10,119 bases of DNA from UMGS1387 sp045577475 (GTDB lineage: Bacteria; Bacillota; Clostridia; Oscillospirales; CAG-382), in contig JAZNIM010000133.1 of the NCBI GenBank assembly GCA_045577475.1, positions 1 through 10,119 of the forward strand. The letters run 5' to 3'. Shown here piece after piece: positions 1-6,354 of the stretch. The translations under genes were made by a program, and so were the position numbers. The notes beneath the pieces are model-generated. The model made no database searches. It was given only the letters and a program-made list of their open reading frames with translations, and was not told where the DNA came from. How positions within the stretch are numbered: position 1 is the first letter of the stretch; every line of letters starts with the position of its first letter.

Positions 1-98
1 TTGCTGAATACATAGATTATTACAACAATAGGAGAATTCAAGCCAAAACAAAATGGATGCCTCCTGTATTATACAGGAAAGCATCCGTAAATGTTTGA
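1..98 (+). CDS. IS3-family transposase (OrfB), C-terminal end only
   Basis: The third forward frame is open from the window edge to a TGA at 96-98 and gives 31 residues, including YIDYYNNRRIQ and then MPPVLYR. This is the characteristic C-terminus of IS3-family (IS150-like) OrfB transposases, the DDE/rve integrase enzymes that cut and join the element ends; the usual form is YI.YYN..R.Q.KLKGMSPVQYR, with KTKWMPPV a common clostridial variant. The catalytic DDE residues and the OrfA partner would lie to the left, outside the window. The reading frame is intact here, so nothing visible suggests decay, but whether the whole element is active cannot be judged. The stop lies 38 bp before the element's terminal repeat, a normal spacing for this family. 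Family assignment rests on recalled motif patterns. Confidence 0.85.
   Translation, partial: AEYIDYYNNRRIQAKTKWMPPVLYRKASVNV
55..86 (-). terminator. Hairpin, possible terminator for - strand transcripts
   Basis: GGATGC (55-60) pairs with GCATCC (81-86) around an inner stem TCCTGT (62-67) / ACAGGA (73-78), leaving a small internal bulge. Read on the - strand, the hairpin is followed by ATTTTGTTTT, a fair U-rich tail. It lies 110 bp downstream of the stop of the 663-aa glycosidase gene. It sits inside the transposase coding end, where the codons for PVLYR already favour the inner palindrome, so the termination role is only inferred. Confidence 0.42.
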
Positions 99-114
99 CT
101 ATTTAATTAAACAA

Positions 115-136
115 TGTGTCCAGAAAACTGGGTACA
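115..136. repeat. Probable IS3 right terminal inverted repeat (IRR)
   Basis: This 22-bp sequence ends in the CA dinucleotide expected of an IS3-family right end. It is itself nearly palindromic: CCAG, AAAA loop, CTGG, with weaker and G-T pairs outside. It starts 16 bp after the transposase stop codon. The left copy is outside the window, so the pairing that would define the repeat cannot be checked. Confidence 0.6.
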
Positions 137-195
137 TATCAAAAGTCATACACTCTTGGGGGCTGTTACTATATTCGGATGTAGTTTATTACAAA

Positions 196-2187
196 TCAGT
201 ATTCCAGAACAACAATCTGACTGCAGGTGAATTCTTCAATATCAAATGAAACTCTGCCATCATTCTGATTGAACGCAATTTCTTTATTCTGCGGTACAAG
301 CTTAACCGATTTTATTGCTTTGTCTGTTTTAATCTCAAAGCTTGTATTATAAACAGGAACGAGGTCTTCTATAATCTGCACATTCTTACCTCTTGTAACA
401 GGTGTTGCATAAAGAGAATGAAGCACAAGACGGTTATTTGCAGTCTGATCATTAAGTGTTACAACACCAAAGGAAGCAAGGCTTGTTTTAAGTGTTTTTT
501 CTTCACCCAAAATAGCGTCAACCGTGTTCATTCCAACATCCTTGAGAATGTAGCTTCCAATCTCGGCATAGCTTGTGAATACATCCCATGCGATATATCC
601 GCCGTCCTTGCCGACTACTGCACCCGGGGCATTATCTTCGGTGACATAAGGAGTATTTTTATGAGAACAGAAGTGCTGCGGTTCTCTGTTGAAGAAGGGA
701 TTTCTGCTATAGCCCAGAACCTTTGCATCTTTATCGGACAGACTCACGTTCTGAAGTCTGCAGTTAAACAGATAGCTTGAAGAAGAAATACCCATTGCCT
801 TATAATCGGGTCTGAAGTATGAGGGATTATACTTGCTTTCGCCTTTGTATTTTACCCCAAGGTCAAATGCAAGCTCTCCGTTATCATCAAGTCCCGATAA
901 ACCTGTGCAAAGCACCTTACCGCCATTGTTGACAAAGGTGCGAAGCTTTTCTCCCACATCACCGCAAACCTTCACTTTGTCGGGAAGAATAATCAGCTTA
1001 TACTTTGAAAAATCACATTCCGAGTCAAGCACCTCATACAGATACTTACCTTCAAGCATCATTCTGCATGCACCGATATCACAAAGCTCATTCTTTACAC
1101 CCGAAAGTCCCTCAACAGAGAGAATACCTATATCTGCAACAGGCTCAACGTCATAGCAGTATTCTTCCACCTTTTCAGCCTCGGCATACGCTGCTCCGAT
1201 AAGCTCATAGGTTGCTTCATCAAGGAAGCCGTACGGGTGCATCTGGTCGCCCACAGAGCATTTCGCTCCGTTTGCAAGCGAGAGTGCAACTTCATACTTA
1301 AGTGCATTTGGATGCTTGAAGCCTCCGAATTCTCCCCAGCTTGTATGGAATTTTCCTGTCATACCGAGATAGTCCATTCCAAGCCTTGCAGTATACTTTG
1401 CACTCTTAGGAAAATGGTCATATCCCCAGCCGCCTGTGGGCAGGCTCTCGATTTCAAGATGAGTATTTGCGTGTGCAAGGTCACGTCTGCCGTTAAGTAT
1501 ATGACCGCCGTTGTGGAATATACGAACATCAGGGTCAACAGAGCGTGCAGTCGAATTGATTTTTTCGTAGTATTTCTTATATGTTTCTTCAATTATCGTG
1601 TCGTAGCTTGCAGGGTCGTTAACGTCAAGTCCCCTATCGGCTATAATCTTTTTACAGTGATTACAGTAACAGGGACGGGGTCCTACTATATCAAGGAATA
1701 TTCCGCAAGGGTGGAATTTTTCCATAACCTCTTTTACCTGTGCGGCAAGCACGTCAAGGTAAGGAGAATTGAAGCATACTCTTCTCCAGCCTGCCGTATT
1801 TTCTATGTACTTATGACCGTTTTCTTCCTCAAGAATTACAGGATATCCCTGATCAAATCTCTCAACCGCAACATCTTCGGGATGGTTAACTGCATAATTC
1901 TGGTCAAGTCCTGCCGAAATGTACACGGGAGCTGCAACACCTATTTCTTCACATGCTTCAAGCATTGCACTGAGAAGGTCAAATTTAAGACCGGGGTGCA
2001 TCTGATTTGTTTCAGACGGGAAATACGCCCAGCCGTGATGGCATTTTGCAAATACCGTAATTGAATTTACATGTCCTTTTTTCAGGCATTCCTGAAACTG
2101 CTTTTTATCAAATTTACTTCCGATGCCGTCGATGCACTCGGATGTGTGAAAGTCAAGGTGCACCTGTCTTTGCGGTAAAATATTCAT
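196..2187 (-). CDS. GHL6/GH42-like putative glycosidase (possible alpha-L-fucosidase)
   Basis: Cytoplasmic protein of 663 aa with no signal peptide. Three regions can be made out. Residues 1 to about 340 form a (beta/alpha)8-type region, with an HTS motif at 14-16, GIFLDI around Asp166, a Cys cluster CYCNHC (173-178) and an acidic stretch EIES around 245-248. Residues about 345-560 are a flavodoxin-like segment resembling the GH42 trimerisation domain (YKLIILPD at 396-403, then NGGKVLCTG at 421-429). The beta-rich C-terminus contains RLVLHSL. This layout matches Pfam-type hypothetical glycosyl hydrolase 6 proteins, and I recall a link between such proteins and GH151 alpha-L-fucosidases; the substrate is not settled by the sequence. 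The start is fixed by AGGAGGG at 2195-2201, 7 nt from the ATG. An apparent promoter directly upstream suggests a separate transcript from the GH18 gene behind it. An IS3 end lies 59 bp past the stop. Confident for glycosidase-like fold, weak for specificity. Confidence 0.78.
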   Translation of the reverse strand: MNILPQRQVHLDFHTSECIDGIGSKFDKKQFQECLKKGHVNSITVFAKCHHGWAYFPSETNQMHPGLKFDLLSAMLEACEEIGVAAPVYISAGLDQNYAVNHPEDVAVERFDQGYPVILEEENGHKYIENTAGWRRVCFNSPYLDVLAAQVKEVMEKFHPCGIFLDIVGPRPCYCNHCKKIIADRGLDVNDPASYDTIIEETYKKYYEKINSTARSVDPDVRIFHNGGHILNGRRDLAHANTHLEIESLPTGGWGYDHFPKSAKYTARLGMDYLGMTGKFHTSWGEFGGFKHPNALKYEVALSLANGAKCSVGDQMHPYGFLDEATYELIGAAYAEAEKVEEYCYDVEPVADIGILSVEGLSGVKNELCDIGACRMMLEGKYLYEVLDSECDFSKYKLIILPDKVKVCGDVGEKLRTFVNNGGKVLCTGLSGLDDNGELAFDLGVKYKGESKYNPSYFRPDYKAMGISSSSYLFNCRLQNVSLSDKDAKVLGYSRNPFFNREPQHFCSHKNTPYVTEDNAPGAVVGKDGGYIAWDVFTSYAEIGSYILKDVGMNTVDAILGEEKTLKTSLASFGVVTLNDQTANNRLVLHSLYATPVTRGKNVQIIEDLVPVYNTSFEIKTDKAIKSVKLVPQNKEIAFNQNDGRVSFDIEEFTCSQIVVLEY

Positions 2188-2221
2188 TTAATAACCCTCC
2201 TGTTTTTTCCAATCCACCAAC

Positions 2222-2250
2222 ATTTTACCATTATTTTTACGAAAACACAA
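2222..2250 (-). promoter_or_regulatory. Putative sigma-A promoter of the GHL6-like gene
   Basis: On the - strand, TTGTGT (2245-2250) is followed after exactly 17 bp by TAAAAT (2222-2227). The -10 matches five of six consensus bases; the -35 matches only the leading TTG. The predicted start near 2215 gives a leader of about 28 nt containing the AGGAGGG ribosome binding site. An imperfect flanking dyad (AAGGT and ACCTT either side of an 18-nt AT-rich stretch, just upstream) could be an operator, but it is too short to claim. Confidence 0.45.
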
Positions 2251-2301
2251 TACTTATTCCAAGGTTTTTCTTGTATTATTTTCACCTTAGTATAACTATT
2301 T

Positions 2302-3573
2302 TCACATTATGCTCACATAGCTGTTAATTGTAACATAGCCCTGAGGGTTTTCCCTCATCAGTTCCCATATAAAACCGCCGGGCAGGTTGTATTCTTCAAT
2401 AAGATTCAATTTTGCCTCAAAGCTTCTTGCATCCTCAAACCAAACCTCATGTCTGTTTCCGTTTTCATCGGTATAGAAAAAGTACGGTGCTTTTGAGTAT
2501 TCATCAAACATTATGACAGAGCCGTACCTTCTTGCAAGATTTACGGCTTCAACCGTTGATATTGACGGTGCATCCGACTCTCCACGCACAAACGGCAATG
2601 ACCAGTCGTAGCCGTAGTTTGAAATTCCGAGCAGCAGTTTTCTTCGTGGAATTCGTGTAAGGGCATATTCAACCACCCGTCTTAATGAAGGTATGGGTGC
2701 AATGGCAAGGGGCGGGCCGAAACGGTAGCCGTATTCATAGGTCATCAGAAGAACATAATCTGCATACTTTCCTATCTCACCGTAATCTATTCCCTCATAC
2801 AGCATACCCCGTTGGTCATCGCTCGTTTTCGGCGGAAGTGCTACCACAAGAATCTTTCCTGTTTCTTTTAACCGTTCGGACAGCTGTGCAAGAAAATCAA
2901 TATAGTTTTCTTTTTCTGATACAGGCAAAAATTCAAAATCCACATCCACGCCGTCATAGCCTTTATTTTCAACCGTTTGCATTATATTCGACAGCAGATT
3001 ATTTACGTACTCGGGATTTGCAAACAGTCTTGATGGAAGTCCGCTGTCAAACACGCCTTCCTCGGTGAGGGTAGACACATGCATAAGTGTCATAACACCC
3101 CTTCTCTTTGCAGTTTCTATTATAAATTCGTCATTCGGCGATACAAGGCTGCCTTCATTTGTAAAGCCGTAGGTAAAGGGCATTATATACGTAAGATAAT
3201 TTATAACGGAAAGCAGTCTTTGAACACTTATGAATTCATAGGCATATCCCCCTATGATTTTACTTACTTCAGGCTCTTTTTCATATTCCAATACAACATA
3301 AGAGTATGCCGGTATCTCCGGTCGTCCGCCAAGGAAAAAATTATTTCTGTAAAGCTCTTTTTCAGATTTTTCTGTTTCGGTTGACATCTTTTGTACCGTT
3401 GTATCCTTGGACGGCACAAGAAATTCTTTGGCAGGAAGTACAATCAGGCTTTGACCTATCACAAGAGAATCCTCAATGCCTATTCCGTTATCAGAAGCAA
3501 TTTTATCGGCAGGAACGGAATACTTTTGGGAAATTGAAACAAGGGTATCTCCTTCACTTACAGTTATTATCAT
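2302..3573 (-). CDS. LysM + GH18 spore cortex N-acetylglucosaminidase, SleL/YaaH-like
   Basis: Predicted 423-aa enzyme that cleaves N-acetylglucosaminyl bonds in (cortex) peptidoglycan during germination. Residues 1-46 are one LysM domain (VSEGDTLVSIS near the start, IGQSLIVLP at its end). A linker of about 60 residues follows, then a GH18 barrel from about residue 107. The family signature DGVDVDFE is complete at 207-214, with Glu214 the catalytic acid and Asp210/Asp212 supporting; MTYEYG (277-282) and the late Trp in GGFIWE (399-404) are also typical. Characterised Bacillus SleL proteins carry two LysM domains. Here only one is clear, and the segment around 80-105 may be a degenerate second one. 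There is no signal peptide, usual for this family, whose members reach the coat from the mother cell. ATG 3573 is preferred over GTG 3582 because the GTG overlaps the ribosome binding site. It is divergent from sigK, which fits mother-cell expression. Confidence 0.87.
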   Translation of the reverse strand: MIITVSEGDTLVSISQKYSVPADKIASDNGIGIEDSLVIGQSLIVLPAKEFLVPSKDTTVQKMSTETEKSEKELYRNNFFLGGRPEIPAYSYVVLEYEKEPEVSKIIGGYAYEFISVQRLLSVINYLTYIMPFTYGFTNEGSLVSPNDEFIIETAKRRGVMTLMHVSTLTEEGVFDSGLPSRLFANPEYVNNLLSNIMQTVENKGYDGVDVDFEFLPVSEKENYIDFLAQLSERLKETGKILVVALPPKTSDDQRGMLYEGIDYGEIGKYADYVLLMTYEYGYRFGPPLAIAPIPSLRRVVEYALTRIPRRKLLLGISNYGYDWSLPFVRGESDAPSISTVEAVNLARRYGSVIMFDEYSKAPYFFYTDENGNRHEVWFEDARSFEAKLNLIEEYNLPGGFIWELMRENPQGYVTINSYVSIM

Positions 3574-3577
3574 TTTA

Positions 3578-3583
3578 ATCACC
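3578..3583 (-). promoter_or_regulatory. Ribosome binding site deciding the SleL-like start
   Basis: GGTGAT on the - strand lies 4 nt before the ATG at 3573 (6 nt counting from the GGTG core). The alternative in-frame GTG at 3580-3582 lies inside this motif and has no Shine-Dalgarno of its own, so the protein most likely starts at 3573 and the LysM domain begins at the N-terminus. Confidence 0.6.
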
Positions 3584-3671
3584 GTTATATTCTATTAAGA
3601 AAAACAGCAAAAATTTCCTGATTATGTAAACTTATACAAGCACTGCCGCATAAAATAGCATAATCTATAAC

Positions 3672-3680
3672 GGAAGGTGA
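3672..3680 (+). promoter_or_regulatory. sigK: Ribosome binding site deciding the sigK start
   Basis: GGAAGGTGA ends 5 nt before the ATG at 3686. The upstream in-frame GTG at 3677-3679 is part of this motif, so it is not the initiation codon. Confidence 0.7.
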
Positions 3681-3685
3681 CTCAC

Positions 3686-4357
3686 ATGCTTACACAAATT
3701 CTTCAAGGCGTTTTCTTTTTATTCTTACGGGTTACACCGACAGCAAACTTTCCTTCTCCCCTGTCAAGAGCCGAGGAGGCAGAATACTTCAAAAAAGCAA
3801 AAAACGGTGACGAAAACGCAAGGGCTGTGCTGATAGAAAGAAATCTTCGCCTTGTGGCACACATTGCAAAAAAGTATACATATTCAGGCTATGACCCCGA
3901 CGATATTATTTCGGTTGGCACAATCGGTCTTATAAAGGCAATTGATTCCTACAATCCCGAAAGCTCCGCAAGATTTGCAACCTATGCCGTAAAGTGCCTG
4001 CAAAACGAAATACTCATGTATTTCAGAGCACAAAAAAAGCATCTGTCTGAAACCTCCATAAACGAGGTGCTGGACATCGACAAGGACGGAAATCCCCTAA
4101 CCTATATGGATATTCTCAGCGTTGAGGATGACATTGACGAGAAAATTGATATTAAAATTAAAATTGAAAAGCTTATGAAGTACATTGAATTATATCTGAG
4201 TCCACGTGAAAAGCAAATCATTTTTATGCGATACGCTTTAGGCTTCAACAAATCCTTGACACAAAGAGAAATAGCCGCAAAGCTCGGAATTTCAAGAAGC
4301 TATGTTTCAAGAATTGAAAATGCGGCAATTGACAAGCTTAAAAAATGTTTTAAGTAA
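3686..4357 (+). CDS. sigK: RNA polymerase sporulation sigma factor SigK
   Basis: Sigma-70-family factor of 223 aa that directs late mother-cell genes (cortex, coat). Region 2 runs from about residue 45: ERNLRLVAHIAKKY, then DIISVGTIGLIKAID (73-87) and ATYAVKCLQNEILMYFR (98-114). Region 4 ends in the helix-turn-helix TQREIAAKLGISRSYVSRIE (192-211), which is closer to B. subtilis SigK (RSYVSRIE, LVAHI) than to SigE (QSYISRLE, LVVYI). The N-terminus MLTQILQGVFFLFLR is hydrophobic and precedes NFPSPLS, the counterpart of NAFPQPLS in B. subtilis. It therefore looks like a pro-sequence, about six residues shorter than in Bacillus, to be removed by a SpoIVFB-type protease. The gene is a single uninterrupted frame with no skin-type insertion. 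No terminator is evident before the wecB promoter 26 bp after its stop. Confidence 0.92.
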   Translation: MLTQILQGVFFLFLRVTPTANFPSPLSRAEEAEYFKKAKNGDENARAVLIERNLRLVAHIAKKYTYSGYDPDDIISVGTIGLIKAIDSYNPESSARFATYAVKCLQNEILMYFRAQKKHLSETSINEVLDIDKDGNPLTYMDILSVEDDIDEKIDIKIKIEKLMKYIELYLSPREKQIIFMRYALGFNKSLTQREIAAKLGISRSYVSRIENAAIDKLKKCFK

Positions 4358-4382
4358 AACCCTTTATTTTCCTCGTTGTTCA

Positions 4383-4411
4383 TTGACAAAAACAATCACA
4401 TATGTTATAAT
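4383..4411 (+). promoter_or_regulatory. Consensus extended -10 sigma-A promoter for wecB operon
   Basis: TTGACA at 4383-4388 and TATAAT at 4406-4411 match the consensus in all twelve positions, separated by the optimal 17 bp. A TG one base before the -10 (4403-4404) adds an extended -10 element. Transcription would begin about 4417-4419, giving a leader of about 28 nt before the wecB start. It begins 26 bp after the sigK stop, so wecB is expected to be expressed vegetatively and independently of sigK. Confidence 0.9.
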
Positions 4412-4429
4412 TTTGGGGAAAATAAGAAA

Positions 4430-4437
4430 AGGTAGGT
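4430..4437 (+). promoter_or_regulatory. wecB: Ribosome binding site supporting a TTG start for wecB
   Basis: AGGTAGGT lies upstream of the TTG at 4446, with 8 nt between AGGT and the start codon. The next in-frame ATG (4458) has only a 2-nt spacing to an AAAGG sequence and would remove the conserved N-terminal strand. Confidence 0.55.
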
Positions 4438-4445
4438 ATACTGCT

Positions 4446-5540
4446 TTGAAAAAGGTAATGCTTGTCTTCGGCACCCGTCCCGAAGCTATTAAAATGTGTC
4501 CTCTTGTAAACGAGCTCAAATCCAGAAGCAACATAGAAACCAAGGTTTGTGTAACCGGTCAGCACAGACAAATGCTTGACAGCGTACTTAACACCTTTAA
4601 TGTAGTTCCCGACTACGATTTATCCATAATGAGGGACAAACAGACTTTATTTGATATAACAGTCAACATTCTCTCGGGTATTAAGGAAGTGCTTGACAAG
4701 GAAAAGCCTGATGTTGTACTTGTTCACGGCGATACATCGACCACCTTTGTAACGGCTCTTGCCTGCTTCTACCTTCAGATTCCCATCGGTCACGTTGAGG
4801 CAGGTCTTCGTACATACAACATTTATTCCCCCTATCCCGAAGAATTCAACAGACAGGCTGTAAGCATTATTTCAAAGTACAACTTTGCTCCCACAGAAAA
4901 GGCAAAGGAAAACCTTGTCAAGGAAGGCAAGGATGCATCCACAATCCATGTTACAGGTAACACCGCAATTGATGCACTCAAGACAACCGTTAAGGATGAC
5001 TACACACACGAGCAGTTGGAGTGGCTGTCGGATTCAAAGTTTATTCTTATCACAGCTCACAGACGTGAAAACTTGGGCGAGCCTATGCACAACATGTTCA
5101 GAGCCATTAGAAGAATTATTGACGAAAACCCGGATGTCAAGGCTATATACCCCATTCACATGAACCCCGTTGTTCGACTGGCAGCACAGGAAGAGCTGGG
5201 TAACTGCGACAGAATCAGAATTATAGAACCTCTTGACGTTCTTGACTTCCACAACTTTATGGCACGTTCCTATCTCATTCTCACCGACAGCGGCGGAATT
5301 CAGGAGGAAGCACCTTCCCTTGGAAAACCCGTTCTTGTCATGCGTGACACAACTGAGCGTCCCGAAGGCATTGCGGCAGGAACACTTAAGCTTGTGGGAA
5401 CAGACGAAGAAGTAATCTACAATGCCTTCAAGGAGCTTCTTACAAACAAGGAAGAATACGACAGAATGAGCAAGGCTTCCAATCCTTACGGCGACGGTCT
5501 TGCCTGCAAGAGAATTTCCGATATACTTGAAAATAACTGA
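4446..5540 (+). CDS. wecB: UDP-N-acetylglucosamine 2-epimerase (non-hydrolysing)
   Basis: Cytosolic enzyme (WecB/MnaA) that interconverts UDP-GlcNAc and UDP-ManNAc, the precursor of ManNAc units in teichoic-acid linkage units and capsules. The 364-aa protein is near the family's usual 370-385. The N-terminus after the TTG start reads KKVMLVFGTRPEAIK, a family hallmark. Residues corresponding to the E. coli active site are present: Lys16, Asp96 (VHGDTST), Glu118 (HVEAGLRT), Glu132 and Arg136 (PYPEEFNR), His205 (TAHRREN). DSGGIQEEAPSLGKPVLVMR (281-300) is the C-terminal UDP-binding region. A longer frame opens at 4302, but it overlaps sigK, precedes the promoter and lacks homology, so it is rejected as the start. 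The gene is followed after 11 nt by the metallo-beta-lactamase-fold gene, so the two are almost certainly co-transcribed. No glycosyltransferase or ManNAc dehydrogenase gene is nearby to show which glycan it serves. Confidence 0.95.
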   Translation: MKKVMLVFGTRPEAIKMCPLVNELKSRSNIETKVCVTGQHRQMLDSVLNTFNVVPDYDLSIMRDKQTLFDITVNILSGIKEVLDKEKPDVVLVHGDTSTTFVTALACFYLQIPIGHVEAGLRTYNIYSPYPEEFNRQAVSIISKYNFAPTEKAKENLVKEGKDASTIHVTGNTAIDALKTTVKDDYTHEQLEWLSDSKFILITAHRRENLGEPMHNMFRAIRRIIDENPDVKAIYPIHMNPVVRLAAQEELGNCDRIRIIEPLDVLDFHNFMARSYLILTDSGGIQEEAPSLGKPVLVMRDTTERPEGIAAGTLKLVGTDEEVIYNAFKELLTNKEEYDRMSKASNPYGDGLACKRISDILENN

Positions 5541-5551
5541 GAGGGATACTT

Positions 5552-6286
5552 ATGAAAATCACATTTTTAGGTACAAGTCACGGCTTTGCAGAGCCAAACA
5601 GATTTCAGTCCGCTACACTTATTGAAGTAAGAGGCAAGTCATATCTTATTGATGCAGGCGCACCTGTAGAATACCAAATGGCAACACTTGGCAAGGATTT
5701 TAGCAGCCTTCGGGGAATATTCATAACACATGCCCATCTTGACCACATCGGATGCCTTCCGCAGATAATCGGACCTCTTTTAAGATACAGATACAATGAC
5801 AAGTGTACTTGCTTTATCTCAGACGAGGTTGTTGCCGAAGCCTTTTACACGTGGATGGGTGCAAACACCGTTGATGTTGAACGAATGAAATCAATTGTCA
5901 AGTTTGAAGTCCCCAAAGTTGATCTTATATTTGATGACGGCAACATCAAGGTAACTGCCGTAAAAACAAATCATTTTAAACACGAAACACGCTTTTCCTT
6001 CGGTTACATAATTGATGACGGAGAAAGAAAAGTTTTATTTACAGGTGACATCGGCTACGGCTTCGATGATTACCAAAAGGTTACCGAGGGAAAGTATGAC
6101 CTTGTCGTATGCGAAATGGCGCATGCAGACCTTTGCAATGTGTGGGAAATGATGTCAAAAACCGATACAAAGAAAATGCTTATAAACCATTGGCATGAAC
6201 CGAGAATTGAAGGGTATGAGGAAATCTTCGGAAAGCTTCCTTTTGACATTCAGCTTGCACATGACGGTATGGAAGTTATAGTTTAA
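5552..6286 (+). CDS. Metallo-beta-lactamase-fold hydrolase, RNase Z/PhnP-like
   Basis: Predicted soluble metal-dependent hydrolase of 244 aa with a complete two-metal site: HAHLDH at 60-65 (His60, His62, Asp64, His65), His141, Asp166 in FTGD, and late histidines at 213/215 (INHWH) and 237. The opening MKITFLGTSHG and the YLIDAG strand (31-36) are typical of RNase Z, PhnP and related phosphodiesterases. It is clearly shorter than ElaC-type tRNase Z (about 300 aa) and I see no exosite arm for tRNA binding, so a small-molecule phosphodiester or lactone substrate is at least as likely. GAGGG at 5541-5545 sits 6 nt before the ATG. It is the second gene of the wecB operon and is followed by a strong hairpin. 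A link to wall-glycan precursor metabolism is only suggested by the pairing. Confidence 0.85.
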   Translation: MKITFLGTSHGFAEPNRFQSATLIEVRGKSYLIDAGAPVEYQMATLGKDFSSLRGIFITHAHLDHIGCLPQIIGPLLRYRYNDKCTCFISDEVVAEAFYTWMGANTVDVERMKSIVKFEVPKVDLIFDDGNIKVTAVKTNHFKHETRFSFGYIIDDGERKVLFTGDIGYGFDDYQKVTEGKYDLVVCEMAHADLCNVWEMMSKTDTKKMLINHWHEPRIEGYEEIFGKLPFDIQLAHDGMEVIV

Positions 6287-6308
6287 TACAGTTTCAACAT
6301 TAACTCAA

Positions 6309-6332
6309 AAGGGATGCCGAAAGGCATCCCTT
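6309..6332. terminator. Bidirectional intrinsic terminator between convergent operons
   Basis: AAGGGATGCC (6309-6318) and GGCATCCCTT (6323-6332) form a perfect 10-bp stem with a GAAA tetraloop. It lies 22 bp after the metallo-hydrolase stop and 22 bp after the stop of the convergent glycosidase gene. The - strand side has a TTTT run directly after the stem; the + strand tail (AGTTATTTAT) is less U-rich. Confidence 0.88.
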
Positions 6333-6354
6333 AGTTATTTATCCAAAATTCAGA

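Larger units (their letters stand above)
1..136 (+). mobile_element. Right end of an IS3-family insertion sequence
   Basis: The transposase C-terminus (to 98) is followed by a short non-coding tail and a sequence ending in TACA at 136. Read inward from 136 on the - strand it begins TGTACCCAG, and IS3-family elements start with TG and end with CA. The element would therefore occupy everything from beyond the left edge to about 136. The bases just after it (137-140, tatc) are where a 3-4 bp target duplication would sit, but the left copy is not visible. The 59 bp from 137 to 195 are outside the element and hold only the 3' flank of the next gene; I see nothing else in them. The exact boundary is inferred. 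Confidence 0.72.
3574..3685. promoter_or_regulatory. Divergent intergenic region between SleL-like gene and sigK
   Basis: These 112 bp must hold the promoters of both sporulation-type genes. The + strand carries two CATA-type elements (CATAAAAT at 3649-3656 and CATAATCT at 3659-3666) that resemble the -10 of sigma-E/sigma-K promoters. Neither has a well-spaced ATA-type -35 partner, and no good sigma-A pair is visible in either direction. This fits control by an alternative sigma factor, but no specific site can be called. Confidence 0.4.

Noticed and set aside
53..106. 17-codon + strand frame starting at ATG 57 or nearby out of frame with the transposase
   Set aside because: It overlaps the IS3 transposase end in another frame and has no ribosome binding site at a suitable distance.
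101..110. ATTTAATTAA at 101 and again at 9248
   Set aside because: A short AT-rich palindrome expected by chance in an AT-rich intergenic background; the second copy overlaps a stop codon.
1237..2064. 275-aa + strand open frame antisense to the GHL6-like gene
   Set aside because: It has a Cys- and aromatic-rich composition without recognisable motifs and lies wholly opposite a well-supported gene with a strong ribosome binding site; it is a shadow frame.
3677..3685. GTG start for sigK at 3677
   Set aside because: The GTG is part of the GGAAGGTGA ribosome binding site; ATG 3686 has correct spacing.
4337..4354. CTTAAAA / TTTTAAG hairpin at the end of sigK
   Set aside because: It has only A-T pairs apart from one, lies inside the coding sequence and has no U-run after it; too weak to be a terminator.
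4302..4445. Upstream extension of the wecB frame to an ATG at 4302
   Set aside because: It overlaps the sigK 3' end, lies before the consensus promoter, and adds 48 residues with no counterpart in WecB proteins.
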